Source: Emergomyces orientalis
Taxonomy: Eukaryota; Ascomycota; Eurotiomycetes; Onygenales; Ajellomycetaceae
Reading direction: 5' to 3'
Assembly (NCBI GenBank): GCA_002110485.1
Contig: MOWL01000003.1
Location: 62,001 to 126,000, forward strand
DNA length: 64,000 nt
Shown: positions 1 through 9,584 of the stretch, piece after piece
How the letters are laid out: each line of letters begins with the position of its first letter
How positions within the stretch are numbered: the first letter of the stretch is position 1
Program-made: the position numbers and the translations under genes
Notes under the pieces: generated by a model
What the model was told of the DNA's origin: nothing
Databases searched by the model: none
What the model saw: the letters and a program-made list of their open reading frames with translations, nothing else

Positions 1-179
1 AGTTGCCATCCTGAGCGACATCGTCTCCTTCGACATCTTCTCTGAACATTGGTCTGGTGTGGCGGTAATCGTTTTCGTCTTTGACGTGGCATCCAAATTC
101 CGGCATGTGCTATCTGATGAGGAGCTTGGAGTACCATAAATATATCTTCTAGCCCTAATCTCTCAACGCTTTAACCCAT
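1..179. other. Intergenic edge sequence
   Basis: This short stretch lies downstream of the kinase-like pseudogene. No open frame or repeat could be supported. Confidence 0.4.
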
Positions 180-2408
180 TCAGGCGCTACTCTGGACGTT
201 TGACCCTGTTGTCGTGGAGATATGCCCAGACCAGCCATTGTTATTACAGGGTCGTTTCAACATGCCCGCCTGATGAAGTGACCTTTTCAAGGATCCGACC
301 CGCCTTTTCTTCGGGCGGCTGTCTATGTCGGACCGGTGAAAGTCTATGATCAGAACCCGGCGCAGCTCGTTATTCCATAACATGTTGGCAGGCCGCAGGT
401 CTTTATGCACCACTCCCAGCATACGGACTTCCTCTTTCGACTTGGAAATTTCACGATTTAGCGCAGAGACTTCCTTGCCTTTGACATGCTCTATACTTTC
501 CCCGGCCCAACCCATGAGAAGCATATGGCGGATGTCCCCAGCACCATGGAGGAAAAGGATCAATTTCAAATCAATCGTCCCCAGGAATACAGGGACAGCA
601 GAACCCTGTGCTTTCTGAAGAACCCGGTATATTTCTGCTTCACGTGAGACATCTTTCCAGAGCCCGGATGTTGTCCCCTTTCCAACAAGAGTGTAGCCAT
701 ATGCAGCACAAGTGATCTTGAAGGGTGCACCATACGATCCACAAGTCCCAAATGGTGTGCAGTTATGATCAAGGTCACGATCGAGCTGTTTTTTCAGTAG
801 TTGCACAAGTTCCCTTGCATCGATACAATGTCGATCACCATTTTGGCCTTGCCGGTGGAGAGAAACATTAGGGCATTGATGATCCAATTCGCCTTTCTGT
901 TGCAAACCCAATAAGCATCGCTGCGTACAGTAACGTGCTGTGTGTTGGCTCTGGCCGCTCGATGGCCTAGGATCTGCTGGACGCGATGAATGCTGGCTGG
1001 GTGGGGAGGACATCACTTGGCTGAAGCCCCGCTTCCGGCCGTACGTCGCTTGGTTAGAGTCGGAGTCGGAAGAATCCATATGATCACTTTGTAGCGAGGT
1101 GTCCATTGGTGCACACGCGGTTTGAGATCGGGTAGAAGCTCGACAGCCGGGCTGTAATGGAGATAATGGCAGATGTTCAGAGGGCATATATTCCGAGCTT
1201 GCATATTCCGATCCTGGAGGAGTTTGTTGCCGCTCGTCATCAGGGATTCGCGACTGTGTAAAGTCAAAACTTGTCTTCCATATATGAAGCTGGGATCTTG
1301 CTGCATTCCGCCACTTCTGGTCACAGATATCCGAGGGAAAGGACATCAGACAGAGACATAATATTCTGACAATAGCTGTCTTTGACTGATGAAAGACCCC
1401 AGGATTTTCTGAAATCACATCCATGTTTGGTTCACAGAGGTAGTAGTAGAGTGTACTAGGGTCGTTGTATGAAATACGCAGAAGAACGATAGCAAGTCCA
1501 TTAGTTATGTAGGAATACTCTAGTCCATGTTGAATCATGACATGATACTCCTGAACCAACACCGAGCCAGTCAGCTGTTCCGCATTATATCTCAGTTTTT
1601 CATCCTTGCCTGTGGGGATTGTGTCTGGCTGAACAATCTCTTCCCAGAACCTCATCGGTCGAAGACCCGCTCGGAGATTTTCAACTGAGAGCTTGTGTGG
1701 TGGCTTATACTCGACGGTCGTAATCAAAGTATTGGTGGAACCGTTGACTCGATGAATACAAAATGAATCTGGTTTGGGGTGCTGTGTGCTGGATTCATCA
1801 ACCAACTGTACATCATCATTTGACTCTTCTAGAAGATTTTCATGATTTTCAAACACGACGCCATCGCCAAGCCGGAATTTCTCTCGGGCATCAGGTATTT
1901 TGCATAGCTCAGCTATGATATCTTGGACATGGTCTTCCACTGCAGCTCATTTGTAGTTCTCCAGATCCTTTTCACTTCGTAGTTTTCGACTAGAATACCG
2001 CCGACCAAGTCCCTCTAGCTCAAGAAGAGATGTGAATAGCCGAGGTGCATCTTTTCCAGCTGGTTGAAGGTAAGTGGAAACCGCATCATAAATTTCTTGC
2101 AGTTGAGCGGGGCAGTTTGACCAAAAGCAAAGACTTGTTGGGCAGTATTTCCCAGTGGGTAGTGGAATACTCCCCTTCGTGGAGCGGGATGGCGTTCCAA
2201 CCTGCAAAGGCCGGGAGAATGAATCATGACAGCCTTTGATGAGCTCTTCGAGTGTTGTCGGCTGGCTGCGCACTCGCTCCTGTGATTCCTACTCTTCTGC
2301 CTGCCTTCGCAACTCTCCTTCGTGTCTCTCTCGCTCTTCTGCCTGCCTTCGTTCCGCTTCCGCTTTAAGGTAGAGAGCCTCGTAATCTGGTGAACTGCTA
2401 TCGGCCAT
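180..2408 (-). pseudogene. Kinase-like protein pseudogene (two in-frame stops)
   Basis: One continuous reading frame runs from an ATG at 2408 to a stop at 180, about 740 codons, but it is broken by TAG near 2290 and TGA at 1947-1949. Ignoring the stops, the product has a short acidic/basic coiled coil with an AEAERRQAEERE-type repeat, a conserved N-terminal block, a Ser-rich linker and a reduced C-terminal kinase-like domain. A catalytic-loop-like HKDLRPANMLW and a DFG-like IIDFHRS are visible near the C-terminus. This architecture belongs to a multicopy kinase-like family of Eurotiomycetes. The stops are easily explained as CAG to TAG and CGA to TGA transitions. I infer a recently inactivated copy, since the frame is otherwise intact. 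Stop suppression or sequencing error is less likely but not excluded. Confidence 0.8.
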
Positions 2409-3602
2409 TAGAGAGGGATAAAGAGTTATATCAAAAAGCGAAATGGGTACGAGGAATTCAGTGGCATAGGGATAGGTGATATTCCTGTAATAGTAGGGAA
2501 CAAGAGAAGAGATAATGCCAGTCGTGTTGCCCACAATAACCCGGATCAACGTTTGCCCGCCACACGTCATAAGACGCGAGCCAACCAAGACAACTGGCCT
2601 ATGACCCATCCCTAAAAGTGCTTGAACAGCGTCAAAACGGAGGTTCCTAACCAACCTGCTTACTAACTATTCCCATTTAGGATTAATGTACCACACGTGG
2701 AAGTACCGTTGTGTATGCCCAGGAGGTCTTGGTTCCCGAACTACTGGAGATGTTGGTCCGGGAGGACATGGGAGTCGATGCCGAAGGGGCCCGCTGGATT
2801 CTGAAGGAGAGCAACAAGATCGGGAAGTTGCTCAATCTCGAGTGAATCGGGTACATGTAGTTATTGGTATGCATTTTCTTAGTGAATAACGTAGCATTAG
2901 GACGTATGTCTTGGGTGAAGCTCAAAATCTTTGCCATACTCTACTTTGTGCAAATGAATAAATTACTAAGCTTCCCTGTCTTCCTACGTAGATATTCGAA
3001 TGTATGCGTGATATGCCTTTAGACTCACCGGTATCCGCTAGTTGTAAGACGTGAACGCCGCCACGCATCATGAGACGGTCGCCTAATGGAGATCCCTAAG
3101 GATGGAGATATTGCTGCCCGTATCTTGTTCCTGCGAATATCGGGCGCGTCATCATCTCGGGTGGAGGTTGGTTAGGCAGCTGTAGGAAGGGCATTCCAAG
3201 AGATCTGCACTCGTGCTTCCCAAGATGTGTGGCAGGGGAGAAGGCGTAGTTCTTCTTGAAATGCTTTCTGGGCGCTCCGGGGCTCCATTTCCTTCCTGCC
3301 CTTGCCAGGGGTTCGTCTGATAGTGGATGGTAGGCAGCGCACAGGCTCGCGACCAGGCTGCCGTTTTGCCTACTCTCTTGGTGATGTCTGCCTAACTATG
3401 AGTCATAGCCCAAGCTGGGTGGCAGAAACGGGAGATGGTGATAATGTTCTTGACATCCATTGAATAATAACCCCGAAGCATCATTCCAGCGTCAGGCTTC
3501 AAAATCTTATAATTCTCTCTAAATCAACCGCTCTAGGAATCAGATACCTCATTCCATCAAGCTGAAACTCTTCATCCTCTCGCACCATCTTGCTCGTTCA
3601 GA
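2409..3602. other. Intergenic region, no gene recognised
   Basis: About 1.2 kb lies between the divergent kinase-like pseudogene and the Fic/Doc gene. Only short frames occur, none with a recognisable motif. The last 100 bases are pyrimidine-rich and probably include the Fic/Doc leader. Confidence 0.5.
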
Positions 3603-4070
3603 ATGGCTACCTCTGTGGCTACCAAAAAGTTCCGATTTCTTACTGCCGAACAAGTTATACGCCTCTATAAGACGTCAATTGCCAATGTAGGGCCGACCCA
3701 ACCGGCTATGCTGGAATCAGCAGTCGCATCTCCAATGAATGTCAAACACTATGCGCAGCAGGAAAATATCTTTCAGCTAGCGGCCAATCTATCCGAGAAG
3801 ATTATGAAGAATCATGCTTTTATGGACGGCAACAAAAGAGCTGCTCTCCTAGCAGCCGACATGTTTTTGAGGGTCAACGGTTATAAGCTGCAGGATATTC
3901 CAATGGCTCATGATAGTGTCAATCAAGGCATTGCAAACGCTCACGTTGCGGTTACAACCGATCAATGGACCGGCGAACAGCTGGGCAGCTATTACGAGAG
4001 TGTTGCGACTCCCATAGCAAGCTGGACTCAAGATATTTTGGCATGGCGGGATGAGACAATCGAGTATTAA
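3603..4070 (+). CDS. Fic/Doc family protein (Doc subtype)
   Basis: This intronless frame encodes 155 residues, close to the size of a stand-alone Doc domain. The Fic signature is HAFMDGNKR at residues 71-79, with the catalytic His at 71, followed by an Ala/Leu-rich helix. The block before it (MLESAVASP, then a short helix) matches the usual Doc layout. In this family Lys replaces the second Gly of the AMPylating HxFxDGNGR motif; bacterial Doc with this change acts as a kinase on elongation factor EF-Tu. Whether this fungal protein modifies any target is unknown. No N-terminal targeting signal or antitoxin-like neighbour is visible. It is flanked by dead kinase-like relics and converges with the small gene at 4333-4950. 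Lack of introns and the bacterial family suggest old horizontal transfer (inference). Confidence 0.85.
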   Translation: MATSVATKKFRFLTAEQVIRLYKTSIANVGPTQPAMLESAVASPMNVKHYAQQENIFQLAANLSEKIMKNHAFMDGNKRAALLAADMFLRVNGYKLQDIPMAHDSVNQGIANAHVAVTTDQWTGEQLGSYYESVATPIASWTQDILAWRDETIEY

Positions 4071-4332
4071 GGCGGATATATGTTGTTATTGTCATGTCTA
4101 TATCTTCTCTGTTTTTTTTTGTTTTTTTTGAATCTCATTCTGCCAATGGATCATTTTTCATGTATGAATGGACGGATATAGCCACGCAAGTCACCGACGG
4201 CAGAGTTATTGCGGGTAACTGCCATACGTACATCAATGACAACCATGAGGCTTTGAATTCTATATCAACCTATATACAATGGCCACCAAAAAAATTGTGC
4301 TGTTGCTTCAATAAGATATTCCTGTCATAGTC

Positions 4333-4950
4333 CTACTTGTCTTTGAGCTCATCAAGAGGCCCCTTCAGATCACGGAGAGAATCTCGAAGCTGATTTGTAA
4401 ATTTTGCTGGCTGGAGTAAGCAAACGGAAAAAAGCTTCATACGTGATTGGGCCTTACCATCGAAAGTCCCGTCCAGCGTGATGGTATGAGTAGCTCCAAA
4501 GGTATGGAGAGTGGCGGGGCTTGTATTGGCATCAGACTGACGTGGAAGGTCCTGAGGAATTACAAGCCGAGGATATGGTAACGATTCTGGAAACTTGGGT
4601 GTTATTTAGGAAACGCAGAATTGCCGACTTGACTTACCATGTGCAAAGTATCGAGAATCATGATAGAAAGTTAGGGGACACTGGTCTGAGTCTCTCGCCA
4701 ATGAATCGACAGAAAGAGATCTGCTGTTTGAGTGGATGCCTGCTCGGAAAGCATAACCAATCTCTTTTGGGAGCATTGTGAAAGCCTCGTGGGCATGCCC
4801 CAAATCAACGTTGACATTCTGTGTCACGAGGGACCCTTTATAGTCAAGGGTGATAAATTCTGCCTGCTTGGTATGTAGAGAGCGATAGACGCAAGTGCGG
4901 CTGGTTGCGAAATTAGATAGTCGTTTCGGTATGGAAGTAGGGAACCGCAT
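4333..4950 (-). CDS. Small conserved-looking protein with possible N-terminal membrane segment
   Basis: Three exons join in phase (4950-4638, 4586-4458, 4406-4333) into a 171-residue product ending LDELKDK. Both introns have GTAAG donors and CAG acceptors. No known domain is recognised. The product has a basic N-terminus, a middle with QNVNVDLGHAHEAF, and a Lys/Asp-rich tail. In the same frame just upstream of the ATG at 4950 there is a hydrophobic run (CIIFGCILLTVVF) that looks like a transmembrane segment but has no start codon before a stop. The original N-terminus may therefore lie in an upstream exon, or may have been lost where the kinase-like relic at 5088 begins. Function is unknown, and the start is uncertain. 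Confidence 0.55.
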
Positions 4951-5087
4951 GATGTCAAAGACCACAGTGAGGAGAATACAACCAAAGATAATGCAGCTGA
5001 TAGTTACGCTTCTTGTTGGAGAGATGGTTCAAAGTTGGGTTTTTAGATCGGGAGCGCAGGAATATTTATCCGGTATTATTTATTTAG

Positions 5088-5563
5088 TGTTGTTGGCTGA
5101 ACTCGAGCGAGAAAGAGCTGAATTTGATCAAGAAAGACGATGGCGTCAAGACGCGGAAGCTGAGACGAGAAGCGAGAGAAGGTGACGTGAAGAAGCAGAA
5201 GCTTTGGCTGCAAGCTCAGAGCCATCAACTCTGCCTCTCTTTTTACATGCCTGCCATGAATTGTTGGTCGCGATCGAAATCGTGACAGACCCTACTTGAA
5301 CAACTCAAGGCGCGGTAACAAGACTGACAAATCAGAGGGTTCCATCTCACATCACGTTGTGGGACACATTCACTGAGGAGCAAATGAAGATGTGGCACAA
5401 GCTCAATCAGCATCCCCATTTCTTGATAGAAAAGCTCTTCCCCTCCCTACATCAGCTCAACTACGTCTGCCAACTTATCGGCCCAATTTCCTCAGAGTGG
5501 GATCTTCGGTACTATGAACAGGAAACAGTAGAAAATCAAGTGCGGGCCATAATAGATTGAATA
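5088..5563 (+). pseudogene. Truncated kinase-like family relic
   Basis: A single frame encodes an N-terminal fragment of the same broad family as the pseudogene at 180-2408, but from a different subfamily. It has a charged coiled coil (ELERERAEFDQERRW), a block starting STLPLFLHACHELL, and a conserved end with GPISSEWDLRYYEQETVE. The frame contains two internal TGA codons, one near 5183 and one near 5297, each explicable as CGA to TGA, and stops at about 5563 before any kinase domain. The rest of the gene is absent. It lies on the opposite strand from the other relic, about 2.7 kb away. Confidence 0.7.
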
Positions 5564-6325
5564 GCATAAAATCTAAATATCATCTTCATTCTCTCACAAT
5601 ATGCACCTCGGATCTCCGAACTGCACTTCTTCGCTCCCCGCGACTGGTGCCTGAAATAACCCTAAGACCACCAATTACAGGCAATTTTAGGAGCTGGTGA
5701 TAACAACGCAAGAAGTGTTAAATAGAGGTATGGTATTTGGTGGTAGATACATATTCGAGGTTCGCGTCATAACATGCAAAATGTAACTACCGCTCGCCAG
5801 TTTCTGGGGACCCCATTGGGTCTTCGCGAGCCGTAGCTGGCATTCGGCATTGCGGTGGATGCTTTAAAACTTTCTATTGCAAGTGAGAAGAGCGACAGGG
5901 TTTCTGTTGAGATGCAAATTTCCAGTCGATTCGCGGGGTATGATTTATTACGGTTTAAGAATATAAATAATAGATAGCTAGAACCGGGGAGGTCTTTATA
6001 TTTCTCTCCAGAGCTAGACAGAAGAGACGAACGGAAATGGTTCGAAGAAAACCCAAAAGCGAGGAGCAAAGAAAGGACGAAGAGCAAACAAACAAAGACA
6101 CAAACAAAGGAACACACACAAAGAAAGTACCATACCATGGGCGTAGTAGGCCAGGTAGACCTTAGGCTGGAACTTGATAGGCGATGTCAATAGGGCTCGT
6201 GGGCCGGAATCAAATATGTTAAGCAGGCAAGTTCAAACAAAGAGATCCAAAGCAAACGAGAGGACAATCAGAAATGCATGTGGCCCGTCAGAGTAGTCAG
6301 TGAAGGCCGCTCGTCCTCTGCAGAG
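5564..6325. other. Intergenic region, no gene recognised
   Basis: About 760 bases lie between the kinase-like relic and the 3' end of the phosphotransferase gene. Open frames here are low-complexity (Phe/Val/Cys-rich) and have no motif. No remainder of the kinase-like relic was found. Confidence 0.5.
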
Positions 6326-7732
6326 CTACGTAGTTTTGAGATGAATATCCCAAAGCCGATCAACAAGCCAACGCACAGGAAATCGCAATGGCGAAATGCA
6401 CTCTGGAAGGTAAAGGTACCAGTCATTCTCATCTACCAGGCTCAAAGTACATGTCAGCATCGTGCATTCATAGTACTCAGGATAAAAACCGCTATCCTCC
6501 CAGTCGATGATACCAGTAACCACGTAGGCGTTGTTTTTATATGGATCTCGCTTCACCATAATGTTCTCTCTCCTGACATCGCCGTGGGTAAACACGGATC
6601 CACGCATGGTAGCATTTTTATCTTCGAGGAAAGAGCGGAGGAATTTGATGTATGTCTTGCTGCCATGGTGGCACGCGGAGAATTGTAGGTCACTAAACTC
6701 TCTGGCTGTGGTGATATCTTTCCAGCGGGCGCATTCATCGACACGGTACTCTTTCACTCCTTCCCCACTGACACCTCCAAGTTCATTGCCATCCTCCTGG
6801 CGAAGGGTCCTCAATCTACGGAAGATATCGTCTAGCTGTTGTTGTATTGACACTTTGTCGGTGGGTGAGAGACTGGACCAGGCCTGCGCTAATGTCATGT
6901 CTGGAATATATGACATGAAGATAACGCGAAACGGCCCGAATCTGATTAGGCCATGAGGTTTGGGGGCTGGGATGTCGGGCACGTGTTCTGCAAGGTACTG
7001 TATGGTCGTGTACTCTGTGGTGTCATTATTATCACCTGTAATCACTTTGGCAATGACTTCCTCATTGCACTTGACGACCACGCCTCTGATGGAGCTTTCC
7101 CAGAGTCTGGGTGAGTCCCAAAGCAGTTGTTTGAGGAAGGAAATCAGTGCTTGCTCTGCATCCTCTGGTTCTCCTGGGCGTGAATACCTCCCAAGAAGAG
7201 TGGTAACTGTCTCCGACAATGGAAAGACAACCGTGGCAGAATCGGCGAGATCAAGACGTGTGCGGAACTCTGGAGGATTCTGTTTTTCAGTATCCTTTGC
7301 AAACGACGCTGTACAGTCGGCAGTCGCCATTTTAATCCTGCGAACATAATTCTTTGGAAAAACAGCCAGCAAGTTGACTTCTGGCTCATGCTTGAGTCGA
7401 TCGCCGAGCTCATTGACTGTTCTGAGATTGATTTTTGCTGCATAAGAAAGCTCACGATACTGAGCTTTTCGATGTTCTCGTTCGTATGAATCAGAGATAA
7501 TTGACATCAAGTCCGCCGCTGGATCTTTTTTGAGTGCCGCTTGGAATTCTAGCATAAGCTCGTGGTTCCATTGTGCTGCGTTGCTGTGTGTGAGCGAGAG
7601 GACCCGTGCAGCCGCGGCGTCATCCATAATTGCTGAGTCAAAAGCTGGCTTATGAGAAAAGAAATGCTTCAAGGACGTGTGGAAGGATAGAAAGCACCGG
7701 CATTCTGCTGGGATTCCAGCGGGCATTACCAT
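6326..7732 (-). CDS. Aminoglycoside phosphotransferase (APH)-like family protein
   Basis: A 468-residue intronless frame. The C-terminal half has the phosphotransferase-family kinase fold signatures: a catalytic loop HGDVRRENIMV at residues 383-393 and a metal-binding IIDWEDSGFYPEYYE from 408. An ATP-lobe segment (VVVKCNEEVIAKVI) lies near 217-231, and FMSYIPDMTL marks the hinge region. Such proteins are numerous in filamentous fungi and their substrates are mostly unknown; drug resistance should not be assumed. The first ATG gives an N-terminal extension without conserved features. An internal ATG at 7627 (MDDAAAARVL) is an equally good start. Catalytic His, Asp, Asn and Asp are all present, so the enzyme is probably active. 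Confidence 0.85.
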   Translation of the reverse strand: MVMPAGIPAECRCFLSFHTSLKHFFSHKPAFDSAIMDDAAAARVLSLTHSNAAQWNHELMLEFQAALKKDPAADLMSIISDSYEREHRKAQYRELSYAAKINLRTVNELGDRLKHEPEVNLLAVFPKNYVRRIKMATADCTASFAKDTEKQNPPEFRTRLDLADSATVVFPLSETVTTLLGRYSRPGEPEDAEQALISFLKQLLWDSPRLWESSIRGVVVKCNEEVIAKVITGDNNDTTEYTTIQYLAEHVPDIPAPKPHGLIRFGPFRVIFMSYIPDMTLAQAWSSLSPTDKVSIQQQLDDIFRRLRTLRQEDGNELGGVSGEGVKEYRVDECARWKDITTAREFSDLQFSACHHGSKTYIKFLRSFLEDKNATMRGSVFTHGDVRRENIMVKRDPYKNNAYVVTGIIDWEDSGFYPEYYECTMLTCTLSLVDENDWYLYLPECISPLRFPVRWLVDRLWDIHLKTT

Positions 7733-8484
7733 GTAGATAATTTTTTGGGACTTGTTTGCGTGCTGTTACGCGTTTTCGAAGAATACGGAGCTGAAAACAA
7801 CAAGTATCGCGTGGAATTCCCATTCAGCCGGAGATTTTGGACCGATTAGCGCAGTTTCTTTAATTTTGGTGGCAAAGCTCGCTTTTTGTTGCCTTTGTCA
7901 GAAGCCAAGGAATCCTTCGTCCGTCTCCACTGAGGCTCTATCGGGCTAGCAGCTTGAGCTGTATTCTATATTTAAACAAAGCTGAATGCGGCTATGTCAC
8001 TGGAGGTAGTAACAAGCGCCGCCTGAGCCCTAACTTCACGAGATACCCCCGAGCCACTCTCAGGTGGTCTTGGCTTGAATTGGCATTGAGCCAATCTGTA
8101 TTCTAGCCAACCAGCGAGTATCGGAATTTATGTGCAGGTAAGATTTTTAGGTAGGCTGGGTTGGAGCTGGGATCTGTGCATAGGAAAACTGCCTCATAGC
8201 TGCATGATAGTCAACACTAGGACAGCGCAAATGAGGAGACCAAAATGTTGTATAAATATGCCTCCTCCTCTGGCTTCGTGGATTCTTTTTTGCTTCTCTT
8301 CATCTCATCATCACCACTCCAATACAATACAAATACAGTATTACTCTCAATCAATAATAAATCAATCGCCGCGACCCAAAAACGAAAGATAATCACTTAT
8401 TCGAAGTAACTACCCTCATTGATATTATCCTCTTATCCACAACAAAAAAAACTTCCACACCCACCAAAAATCACAACCGCCAGC
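7733..8484. other. Divergent intergenic promoter region
   Basis: About 750 bases lie between the divergent phosphotransferase and secreted-protein genes. A TATA-like tataaata occurs at 8251-8258, and the stretch 8290-8480 is CA/AT-rich and probably forms the promoter and leader of the secreted-protein gene. No further gene is supported. Confidence 0.45.
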
Positions 8485-9036
8485 ATGCACTTCCTCCAAG
8501 CAACCGCATTTCTCCTGGCCGCTTTGAGCCTCCAGTCCGTTTCCGCCATCCCAGCAAGAGATCGCGATCCCACACCCCCCAAATGCCCAAACGTTCGAGG
8601 CGTCTGCAAACCCGGCGAGAGCGGTGTACTACGCGTGCCTGAGATGCGTGCTCTCCTCAATGGCAAACGAAGCACAAAGACCGGGCATTACATCAACCTT
8701 CACAAAGACGGCGACAACGAACAAGACCAGGAGATGACTTTCCATGTGCCCCAGGGGGCCAAGAAATGTAACATCCAGTGGGACCAGGGCGTGAGGCGCA
8801 AATTCACCGTTAAAGATTCTGGATTAGTCGAGATCTTCCCGATAAAAGCTGGGGCGAAGAGCATTGGTACTGCGGATTTCACCAACTGGCCGCAGGTTCC
8901 GGGCGATACATCGCACATCGTCACTACGGTAGACTGTGAGGAGACGATGACCTACAGGCTTGCTCTGAAGGCTAATGGGAGCGTCAAGATGAAACAGGAT
9001 GCTACCAATGGCTGGTATGTGGAATATTCCTGTTAA
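8485..9036 (+). CDS. Small secreted protein of unknown function
   Basis: The ATG at 8485 gives 183 residues with a classical signal peptide (MHFLQATAFLLAALSLQSVSA, cleavage after about residue 21). The open frame extends further upstream, but only this start places the signal peptide at the N-terminus. The mature protein has five cysteines, two near its N-terminus and one as the last residue, and a central Thr/Lys-rich region. No domain is recognised with confidence. The size and the last-third layout recall small fungal cell-surface proteins such as the But2-type protein at 62815-63417, but no diagnostic motif is shared. The gene has no introns. A role outside the cell or in the wall is inferred from the signal peptide only. 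Confidence 0.75.
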   Translation: MHFLQATAFLLAALSLQSVSAIPARDRDPTPPKCPNVRGVCKPGESGVLRVPEMRALLNGKRSTKTGHYINLHKDGDNEQDQEMTFHVPQGAKKCNIQWDQGVRRKFTVKDSGLVEIFPIKAGAKSIGTADFTNWPQVPGDTSHIVTTVDCEETMTYRLALKANGSVKMKQDATNGWYVEYSC

Positions 9037-9584
9037 GGGGCGTTTTCTTTCGATGTATGCATGTGTGGTGGCAGAGTATGGGGCTACCTTTTTTTCCCTT
9101 ATCTTTTGCTGTCCTGTTTGATTTGCCTTTTCAGTTCGTTGTTCCGTTGCATAGATTTTTGCATTCATGTCATTTGCCTTCTCGAGGTGGTTTAATGATA
9201 TATCCAGTACCTGCATAGCGAGAAAGGCTAGATAATAAGTCAGCAATATCAAATGATAATAATAATAGCTCTTAAACTCTGAAAAGTTTTCTTCATTATG
9301 CGTACCTTCAACATGAACAGTGATAGAAATAGAATAAGATGAAAAACTGAAATTGAAAATGAAATGAAATAAAAGGGGAAAACGGCGTCTCCTCGGACAA
9401 TTCTTCTATAACTTGTCTAGGTCTATTCCGATGACATATCATCATATATTGATCATATGCTTATAACAGTGAAAGCGGGATATCGGCAGAGCAAATCCTC
9501 TCCCTAAATCATAAAACCTTTATGGGTATATCTCAGATGCAGGAATATACATATAACACAAGTGAAAAGGTAAGGAAAGAAACC
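9037..9584. other. Convergent intergenic region
   Basis: About 550 AT-rich bases lie between the 3' ends of the secreted-protein gene and the histidine-phosphatase gene. They probably hold both 3' untranslated regions. No gene was seen. Confidence 0.5.

Noticed and set aside
5767..6138. A Phe/Val/Cys-rich minus-strand frame
   Set aside because: It is low-complexity sequence from a GAA/ACAAA-rich stretch and shows no relation to the neighbouring relic.
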